The notes under the pieces are model-generated. The model was not told the origin of the DNA. It did no database searches and was given only the letters and a program-made list of their open reading frames with translations. Of a stretch of 64,000 bases of DNA, positions 55,869-64,000 are shown piece after piece. The stretch's first letter is position 1, and each line of letters opens with the position of its first letter. Origin of the DNA: Brassica napus (lineage: Eukaryota > Streptophyta > Magnoliopsida > Brassicales > Brassicaceae); assembly GCF_020379485.1 (NCBI RefSeq), contig NC_063452.1, positions 52,018,439-52,082,438 of the forward strand. Reading direction: 5' to 3'. The position numbers and the translations under genes were made by a program.

Positions 55869-57264
55869 ATTACATGCATAATACACGCATTGAACATGTT
55901 GATCCAAAACTCTAGCTTTTGATGATGGCTCAACACTCTCAAATCCACTGTCTCGAGATTGTCATCAACACGGTTCATAGCTATAAATTTAGCCTATATA
56001 AGAAAAAAACGTATTGGCCAAGTTTTTCTCGAAAAGTACCTGAGTTTCCGGATCAAAGAAACTGAGCTAGAGCTCGAAATGCACTTGGAATCCATAGAAC
56101 TCGAAGTGAAGATGACTAGATTTTTGTACGGACCAATGTCCCTAGCCAAAGATGCTTCTACATCAAATATTCCATAGGGATCTTGTTGTCTTGATTCTTT
56201 ATAAGACACAAGATTCATGGATTTAGACAAACAAGAGGCTGCGTTATCCACCCTAAAGCTTTTTGAGCTTAAAAAGAAATGAGCGGATCTCGAGACAGGA
56301 CCCGATTTCTCTAGCTCCATGACTCTTGTGGTTCTAAGGAGACGATCGTAGATAAAATTGAGACACTTCATGCTGTCCTCGGTGAGGTTGTTTGGGTGCC
56401 ACTTCTGTATGTTTTGTCCATCTTCCATTAAAATTGTGCTAGATAGAGATTTTGGTGGGAGGTCTAGTGATGTATCAAGTGCTACACGATCGTTATTAGG
56501 CTGCAATAACACATCATAATTAAGCATATATATAGTAAGAGTAAATTAAACGAACTAAATTAAGCATGTAATATAGAAAAAACACACCTTCGGAGAGGAG
56601 TATCTAGGTTCACATAGGGGCGAAGGCGATTTCATCGTCCTAATCATCTTCTTCGTATTAGTATTCTCTTTCAACTTAGATCGATGATTTTCCTTCTCGA
56701 CTAATACAACCTTCTCGACTAATACATCTTTCTCGTTAGATTTGTGGAAGCTTTGGGTCGTGTAATCACCTTTTATGGCTTTGTTGATGAAATGCAATGT
56801 CCTTGTTTCAAATGTTGCATTCTCTTGATGATGACTAGTGGAAGATTTGGTGTTGTTGTTTCATTCTTCATCATGCCTTTGTTCACCATAGGGTTTGGAG
56901 GTGGGAAATTAGGGTATTTTGGTAATTCAGGAGTTTGATGAGAGGCTATATCATCATTATTGTAACTCTCATTAGCTTGCCATGCTCTTCTTGATGAACT
57001 TGTTGTTGCTTGTCTCAAAGTTTCATCTTGTTCTTGCTTGAGATTTATCTGGAGATGGCTTATTTGAATCTCTAGTCTTGAGATTTCCCCTTCCACTAGC
57101 GATAGTTCCGTTATCAGTTCCTTCATCTGCATTATAATAGTGTAAGGTAACTTGTTTGAATGCTCTGCTGCTAACAAAACGTTAATAGTTTTTTTCCTTT
57201 TCATATAAAAATGATAGTTACTACTTCAGAAATGATAATAAATTATTTCTTTACAAGTCTGAAT

Positions 57265-57563
57265 TGTTGTAAAACGAAGGTTTTAGGTCTGAATATTTCT
57301 GTGTTTTATTAATGAATAAGAGATCCCTTTATATAAGGGTTACATGGGAGATAAATGGAAATACATAAATGGAAAGATTACAAATCATAAACATAGATGA
57401 AATAGGAAAACTAGAAGAATGAAAAGTCTCTAGCCGACTTTCCCTCTCTCTCCATGCCGCGGCCGCCGCCTCTCTCTCTAGGGTTTGGACCGTCTCTCTC
57501 TCTAGGGTCTGGGCCGGTTATGGACCGGGACGGTTATGGACATCCACCAATTGATTTATAACA
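57265..57563 (-). repeat. Copia 3' LTR (299 bp)
   Basis: Contains CT-rich blocks and CCGCGGCCGCCGCCTC; 16 bp longer than its partner. Confidence 0.92.
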
Positions 57564-60500
57564 CTCCCCCTTGGATGCCATAACCATTCAGGGATTGTAA
57601 TACGCTTAATGTTGCCTCATTAAAACCTTATCAGGAAAACCCAGTGGGACAAAACCATGATGAAGGAAAAAGAGTACAACACGTACTACTCCCCCTGATG
57701 TGAACCTCAGTGGAAGTTCTTCAGCCTACGCATCTGATGCGTGAGCTTCCTGAACGTGCAGGTAGGAAGTAAACAAATCGGCCAAGTTTATTACTGAACC
57801 GTAACTGGATTACTTTGACCTCTCCGGTCTTTTCTCATGTCTTATGACATCGTGTGTGCATGGTCAATAAGTGAATCTTTGCTGTCGACTACTCTTAATT
57901 TTGTCGGTCAGACTTACAGAGAATATACATGCTGAGCATGGTGCCATGAACTTGTAATCTCAAGTCATAAGTCTATGTCCTGGTGCATCTTTTCTACACG
58001 GATGTATATCAACCACACTCTAATCTGATCGATTCATGTTGAGTCATAGATCTCGCCTATACATGTTTATAACTTGTCTCATGAGTGTCTAAGATCAAGA
58101 TGTGATCAATGATTATTGCTGTAATAAGTTTTATCTCATTGAACTATGGCTCTGCAGCCAAATACACTCATGGACCTCATACATGACCATCAACTCTTCT
58201 TGCCTTTGGCAATGCTACATTCATTAGTCTTTGCAGTCCTATCTTAATATATGATGGTATCCCATGACCTTTCTTGCCTTGGACCATATCACGCATATTA
58301 GGTCATGGACCTCGGCCACATGTGTTTATGGACTATAACACGATGGCTGATCTTTCTTTTCACTAGCCATGATCAAAGAAGAAGGGCCGGACGCCTCTAG
58401 CCGTACACCCACACAGATTTAATAGATAATCTGTATCAATCAACTAACCTTTCTTTAGGGTGGTTTAGTATAAGTAAACACAAGGAATTCAAATCTCTTT
58501 TATAAGTATATGGACTGAATTGGATTGTTCTTATACAACTCCTTTACATAATATATGCAGCTGCTTCGTTTCAGTCCATGAACAGCTTAGGAACAATGAT
58601 GTTCTTTATCCAGTGATCCATATGCTGCTTACTACATCAGTCTATGTCAATCTAATTTCTTTCTTATGACTAGACCTTTGTCAATTTCAAAATTGTGTAG
58701 CAGCATCCACCACATAGGAGTTTATCTCCTTATAATCTGTTCCATGGTCTCTGTGAGTATCCTTGTGTAACAAGCTATGATCGTATGCTGTTAGTAGGAA
58801 ACATGAACACCTTTAGACCTCGTGATCATGTACCATATCCACGGTTTCTTTTCCCTCACAAGACCCATCTATTTCACTGGTTTATATCAGATGGTGTTTC
58901 TGTATATGTGTGTATGGCCAATACGCATATCTCTTCTTTATAGATACTTTAAACCCCACGTTTATCTTTTCAATCTAATCTTTAATCTTTATGAGTACTC
59001 TTTCGTGGGTTCTGATCCTCGTTTATATCTTTATGTTCAAGTGCTACTCTCTTATGTACAAATATATCTTTATGTGTCGACACACTTATATATGGTTCCA
59101 TTGTGTTCCAGACATGATCTAATCGATTTGAGATTTCATTATCCAGGACCTTTGTTACCTAGTAGTTTGGCGTCCCAAGCTACATGGTTTGGTACCTTAG
59201 ATGTTTAGCTGCGCAACCTTTTCTCAATGTCTGTTCTGGTTTCCTTATGACCTCGGATTTGTATTCTATGCACCTTTTCTTTCCGAGGTTCCTTATCTTA
59301 TGGAACACTTTGGTCTATCTTGTATAGACTCTGTAGCAACTTCACTGTGTCTCTAGGACATCAGATTTCGTTTGGTGCTAAGCTGGTTATGACTTAGTCA
59401 TTCTTTTCTTTTCTTTTCGGGTCAGTGTCTGGCATCTAGATTAGCTAGCTTTGTATAATCTTTCTTTGGACGTCTTAAATCATACTTTTAGTCCGAGGAT
59501 CTTGCCAAGACAATGATGGTTGATGCCATTCTATTTCTCTTATCATTCTTTTAATCTTTACCAGCTTATAACTTTATCCTTCTAATGTTGGATAGTCGGA
59601 TTCATTAGTCATGCAATCCGTGCACCTGGCCTCAATCTGATCACCCATATTTGGCTCAAGGTCTCTTAAAACTCGTGGGAGAAAGACATACTTTTATCCA
59701 ACATATATTCCCAATCCTCTTATGAGGTTCCATCTTAGACGGCACATATGTTTGTGGTGGTTTATTCAATAGTCTCTTAAGATTGTATATGTCTGGCTCA
59801 TGACCCGTATTCAATCTGAGATGGGAATATCTATGCTCACTTACATGGTCTGATGCATATTAACCTTATATACATGTAAAACTCGTGATGTCCCCAAGCT
59901 TATAAACTTTAGAGTCTGAACCTTATAGGTAATAGCCTGTACGGCCAAGCTGTTATCAAGCTGTTATATCCGTGTTTATAGTATGGTCATGGACCACGAG
60001 TTTGTCCTCACTCCCCCTCATGATCATACTATAATCTGCAGATGCTTGGGACATTATAGCCTAATGAGTTTCCCTTGTGTACATGTTACACAACGTGAGA
60101 TACTATGGGATAACTCTGTGTGCCCTTTTAATATCAATCTTTTTCATCAAGTTTAGACCAGGATAGCTAATCCGGTCATGCCATATAGTGTATAATTTTC
60201 GTGGGGTATACCAATCTGGTTACCATGGCTCTTACCTCTTATCATACTGATCTTTGCATAGTCTAGATCAGTAGAGAATGCATGTATAGTTTCGACCACT
60301 CTTTGTTTCCTTTCCCCATTGTTTCTATATGGAAACCATTCTTATATCATATATCTTATAAACTTAATGGGCTTCTATGGGTGGATATAGAGCAATAGGT
60401 CTTTCAAGCCTGCGTGCTCTTTTTAGGCACCAATGTACTTAGCCTCTTTAGGCGCCAATGTACTAAGTCTAGCTGTAGCCCTTTAGACAATTCTATACTG

Positions 60501-60645
60501 GTCGTATGCCCTTATCTAATTGACTATACCCGCAACCTTGCCTTATATATTGGCGTTTTCTTAGTCATATCTAAAATCATTCATTCATCTTATAATATAA
60601 GTTCTTAATCAACATTATTCTTTTTAGACAATCAGATGTTTTAGC
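57564..60645 (-). pseudogene. Copia pol region, decayed
   Basis: There is no long reading frame. A recognisable piece is the pre-integrase segment IWHDRISYPG... at about 60190 on the minus strand. The rest is broken by stops and deletions, so RT and RNase H motifs cannot be pointed to with confidence. Confidence 0.55.
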
Positions 60646-61089
60646 CTAATGATTCCCCATTACATATCTTATGGCACACTGACTTGGTCGAGTGTGGTGG
60701 CTTAGAAATGCCACAGCCTCCTCTCCCTTAACCATGGCCAAAACTGGGTCCACAACCACGGTTATAGTGATTCCTATGTCCATGGTCGTATAAGGTGGTT
60801 TGGCTATGCCCACGTCCTTTCCATCCATCACGGTTACAGACGTATGGTTTATCATGATGGACGTGGTTGCTTTCTTTAGATTTTTTTTTTCTGCAGCCTC
60901 ATTGGCTTAGGGTTGGCGAGTAATCATTATTGCCCTGTATCTATTACTTTCACATGCATTATTGTCCTCGATGATACATTCACCGAGGCCCTTTGATTTC
61001 AGGACAATCTCTGTGTCTAATGCCCATTGTAAATAATTATCTCCAAAGAGATTTAGGGCAGCATAATCTAGATTGCTGATTTTCGACAT
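60646..61089 (-). pseudogene. Copia gag, internally deleted
   Basis: The start MSKISNLDYAALNLFGDNYL (61089) is the conserved beginning of Brassicaceae Copia gag (UBN2-type). After about 55 residues it is joined to a Gly/Arg/His-rich region close to where the zinc knuckle would be (60870-60700). The middle of gag is missing, and the frame is interrupted between the two. Confidence 0.7.
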
Positions 61090-61169
61090 CTGTAATCATA
61101 TATCACTCAATCTTTATAAGAAAATAAATTGTGTGACCAAGTAAACAATCGAGTTAATGCATTCCTAAT

Positions 61170-62115
61170 AAACAAGCCACACGGATATATGGGTGATGTG
61201 CAATGAGGCCACACGGCCTAGGTGATGTATGATGCAGCCAAGCAAGCAATCAAGTAATGATCAATGCATCAGTAAGTAAGCCACACGGCTATGAGGGTTT
61301 AATGCAATACAATCAAGGCCACACGGTCATACAGTCATGATGCAAGCAAAGAGGCCACACGGCTAGATAGATATATGATGTATACGATCTTAGCTTTCGG
61401 ATTCTATATGTGATCAAGGTAATATGATGTATGCAAGCCACACGACTATGATAGTAAGGTGCAATAACGGCCACACGGCCAAGCTATGATGCAAACAATC
61501 TATGTTGATCCAATTAGGGTTTTATCATCTTAGCAATACAAAATGTGGCTAGGGTTTCAGATTTTATGAGAATCAAAATAATCTAGCACCTTAGCTTTCA
61601 AGACATCAATTAGATCAGTCAAAATAACAAGAATCAAACTTAAACTCAATTTGGATCAATATCATGCGATTTAGGGTTTCAAGGCCCTTAGGAATTCAAA
61701 TTCGAGATTTAGGGTTACAGATTCAATATGCAATCAATCTAGCTGACTTAACTCACAATCAATGGAATCAATCAAGCAAGCAAGCCTTATGGCTAAGGTT
61801 TATGCCTCACGGCCAAGAAGAAGCCACACAGCCATGAGGAAGCCACACGGCCAAAACAGGAAAACAAGCCGCACGACTAATGATTCAATTCAGGATCAAT
61901 GCATATAGTTTGTTGTGTAATTGCAATCCTAGCATAGATGCATTCTATCAGTTTATACAATGTACTCAACACAAGCAAGCTAATCGGCCAAGCAAAGAAC
62001 AATCATACTTGATTTCAATTTCAATTTCAATACCATCCTAACATGGAATTCTAAGTGCAATTGCAATCAATCAATGTGATTAGGTTTAGGTATGAATGCA
62101 ACAAGGCCACACGGC
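61170..62115. repeat. Dispersed GGCCACACGGCC motif array in Copia leader
   Basis: About a dozen copies of (G)GCCACACGG(CC/CT/TC) are scattered at irregular spacing through the 5' internal region, each close to AAGCAAGCAATC- or ATGATGCAAGC-type sequence. Several are perfect GGCCACACGGCC, which contains GGCC on both sides. Confidence 0.8.
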
Positions 62116-62635
62116 CACAAGTATGATTATGTCTAGAACAGTTTAACCTAATCATATGGTTTCAGATTTTGATTTTTAAACATTCTAAACTAGATCATTA
62201 GGGTTTTGATTTAAACAAGCCAATTACTTCAGATTCAAGATTCAAGTTTAAACAATCCTAATCATAGTTCTAGGTGATCAATCAATCAAACAAAAAATTT
62301 TAAAATCCAAACAATTAAAATCGATTTTTCAAATTAGGGTTTTGGGAATTCGATTTGATCTTAGATCAAGGGAGTTTAATTTTGAGATTCAAAACCTTCA
62401 AGGTTCTGATTTTAATTGATCAATGGATCAAATCTCGATTTTAGGGTTTGGATCGAACTTATAGAGCTTCGATTTACTCATAGGGTATCGATCTATTATC
62501 CTATGGCTTTCATCCTTTTAGAGATTACATTTTAGGGTTTCAATCTTTACAAAACAACCAGATTCGATTCATGTTTTCAGAATTCGAATTACCTTTAGGT
62601 TTTGAAGATTGTAGAACCGGACCACCAAGAAAACC

Positions 62636-62790
62636 TCGAGCTGGATGGGACGCGAGCTGGAACAAGCTGGAACGCGAGCTGGAACAAGCTGGAACGCGAT
62701 CTGGAACGAGCTAGAACGGACGCGTGCTGAGGCGCGAGCTGGAACGGAACGCGTCTGATCGGGAACGCGAGCTGTAGCTGTCCGGGATGT
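62636..62790. repeat. Short tandem repeats GAGCTGGAAC(A/G)
   Basis: GCGAGCTGGAACAAGCTGGAA and variants repeat at least eight times, adjacent to the 5' LTR side of the Copia. Confidence 0.75.
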
Positions 62791-63166
62791 AAGCTGAGAA
62801 CAGATGGAGCTGAGGTTGAGTTCGTCTAGTATCAGGAACGCCTTAGGGCTGGGGCTGATCAGATGAACACGAGCTGCAACGCTTGCAAGAACAGATTAGG
62901 GTTCGTCGGGTTCGGATTAGGGTTCCAAAGCAAATCGGTGTGCACTGTATTGGTGCGTGAGGGCGCGTCGGTGGTCAGATCGACAAACGGTTTGCACAGA
63001 CTGATTCGTCTTGGCAAGAGCTTAGATTTGATATCTTGATCGTTTTCTGGGTCCTCACGGTTTGGGAGAACGACCTCTTTGAAGTTCCGAGGTAGATTCT
63101 TTTTGTTTAGGGTTTTAGGGGTTTGGTTTTAGGCTCAGGGTGTTAGAGGCTATCGTGATGATAACG

Positions 63167-63449
63167 TGTTGTAAAACGAAGGTTTTAGGTCTGAATATTT
63201 ATGTGTTTTATTAATGAATAAGAGATCCCTTTATATAAGGGTTACATGAGAGATAAATGAAAATACATAAATGGAAAGATTACAAATCATAAACATAGAT
63301 AAAATAGGAAAACTAGAAGAATGAAAAGTCTCTAGCCGACTTTTCCTCTCTCTCCATGCCGCGGCCGCCGCCTCTCTCTCTAGGGTTTGGACCGTCTCTC
63401 TCTCTAGGGTTTGGGCCGGTTATGGACATCCACCAATTGATTTATAACA
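63167..63449 (-). repeat. Copia 5' LTR (283 bp)
   Basis: Promoter copy. Adjacent internal sequence on the minus strand begins CGTTATCATCACG, a non-canonical primer-binding region compared with the TGGTATCAGAGC of the TRIM. Confidence 0.9.
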
Positions 63450-63455
63450 TGAATA

Positions 63456-64000
63456 CTAGGATAAGACATGCGCCTTGCGCATGGTGAGTTTATTTGTATA
63501 TATTATCGATAGTTTTTTTTATATATGTGATCATTTTATTTATATATATAAAATATTTTTTGTTCTTATTATATAATTTCTTTCCGATGGATCGGATCAA
63601 TTTTTATTAAAAATAATGGAACAAAACTATAATTAATACATCATGGGTTGATCGGATTGGACATTAAACAAATTATGACATAAAAACCTTATTTTTTCAT
63701 TGAACACATTCTTGAAAAAAGTGAACAGTATTGTTTTCACAGTTGAATTATTTTGACTTTTATCTTCCATATGGTTTTGAAAGCTTTCAAATCAACCATC
63801 GAATTGATACATGTCATTTTAATGTTCGTATACTTAAAGAAAACTTACATTTTTGTAATTTAAAGTCGTTTTAAAAAATTCAAAATATAACATTTAAGAA
63901 AAAATCTAACATATAAGAAAAATCTAACATATAAGGTGTCCTCATTTTTGTATTTTAAAGTTGTTTTTAAAAAAAAATAACATATAAGGTTTCCTCATTT
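63456..64000 (-). mobile_element. Helitron 3' end, continuing beyond the window
   Basis: On the minus strand the sequence ends CATGCGCAAGGCGCATG (a hairpin) followed by TCTTATCCTAG and then T, the Helitron 3' signature (hairpin, CTRR, insertion before T). The remainder is AT-rich and runs off the right edge. It is one base from the Copia target duplication. Confidence 0.6.

Larger units (their letters stand above)
54372..57204 (-). pseudogene. DUF547 gene with MIP1-type zipper, 5' and middle exons
   Basis: Exons on the minus strand are: 57204-56588 (zipper-like ELSLVEGEISRLEIQISHL and ETRTLHFINKAIKGDY), 56500-56040 (KWHPNNLTEDSMKCLNFIYD and ASLARDIGPYKNLVIFT), 55993-55874 (SHHQKLEFWINMFNACIMH), 55381-55319 (GYLQHGVPKTTEKLQSLVYN), 55215-55126 (ATINVGGKNISANTIEH), 55040-54942 (ALSCGTRSSPA) and 54426-54367 (VRIYTGDGVATELEKSKMEY). 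The last exon continues at 35597. The order matches DUF547 proteins. The frame shifts near 56845-56860, and the 56040/55993 junction does not keep frame, so it is no longer functional. A TRIM sits in intron 3, a SINE in the last intron, an Athila-like element in the last exon, and a Copia 60 bp upstream of the start. Confidence 0.85.
57265..63449 (-). mobile_element. Degenerate Ty1/Copia retrotransposon
   Basis: The LTRs 57265-57563 and 63167-63449 read TGTTATAAATCA...TTACAACA on the minus strand. The left copy has an extra 16-bp repeat (GGTTATGGACCGGGAC) and about six substitutions. The target duplication TGAAT is perfect (57260-57264 and 63450-63454). The purine tract CAAGGGGGAG adjoins the left (3') LTR. 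Inside are a gag start, a zinc-knuckle-region remnant and a pre-integrase remnant (IWHDRISYPGLNLMKKIDIK on the minus strand near 60190-60130), but no intact pol. Confidence 0.88.

Overview
The window looks like nuclear DNA of a Brassicaceae plant, most likely a Brassica or close relative. It is AT-rich, has GT-AG introns, carries one intact E3 ligase gene of an Arabidopsis-type family, and is otherwise dominated by plant transposable elements of almost every class: Athila-like and Tat-like Gypsy, Copia, TRIM, SINE, LINE, CACTA, hAT, Mutator-like, PIF/Harbinger-like MITE and Helitron. No bacterial genes, rRNA, functional tRNA or CRISPR array were seen.

Layout, 1-11 kb: a partial Athila-like LTR (1-1449) sits inside the second gene of a minus-strand CACTA transposon (1450-7626). 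That CACTA keeps a four-exon TNP2 transposase with one in-frame stop, a broken Transposase_24-type gene, a right-hand CACTA terminus, and between its genes a TATA-led perfect-stem hairpin (2971-3066) that resembles a microRNA gene. Retroelement tails and a MITE inserted in the middle of its own sister copy follow (10272-11004).

Layout, 11-35 kb: a 5'-truncated dead LINE (about 11.87-15.54 kb) is followed by a 506-bp hAT MITE with a perfect 8-bp target duplication. The only intact host gene is a two-exon RING plus vWA protein of the WAV3/WAVH/EDA40 family (19018-23017, minus). Then come intergenic DNA with poly(A), poly(C) and MITE insertions, two opposed Helitrons of one family (27.66-34.59 kb), and a 3.8-kb Mutator-like element inside the second Helitron, filled with a large palindrome of GACGACTT/AAGTCGTC motifs.

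Layout, 35-64 kb: a host DUF547 gene with a MIP1-type leucine zipper (minus) has been taken apart. Its last coding exon is split by an 18.8-kb non-autonomous Athila-like element (35598-54366, TSD ATACT), which itself contains a nearly complete 11.8-kb Tat-lineage element (40121-51950, TSD GGTGG). The Tat element carries gag, protease, RT, dual RNase H and integrase, plus a spliced antisense gene with its own TATA box. The host gene also holds a SINE exactly at one splice acceptor, a TRIM exactly at one splice donor, and a decayed Copia (57265-63449, TSD TGAAT) upstream of its first exon; a further Helitron terminus follows.

Together the right half is a layered record of insertions. The Tat LTRs differ at 3 of 573 positions (youngest), the Copia LTRs at a few positions plus a 16-bp indel, and the Athila LTRs by more substitutions and repeat-unit changes.
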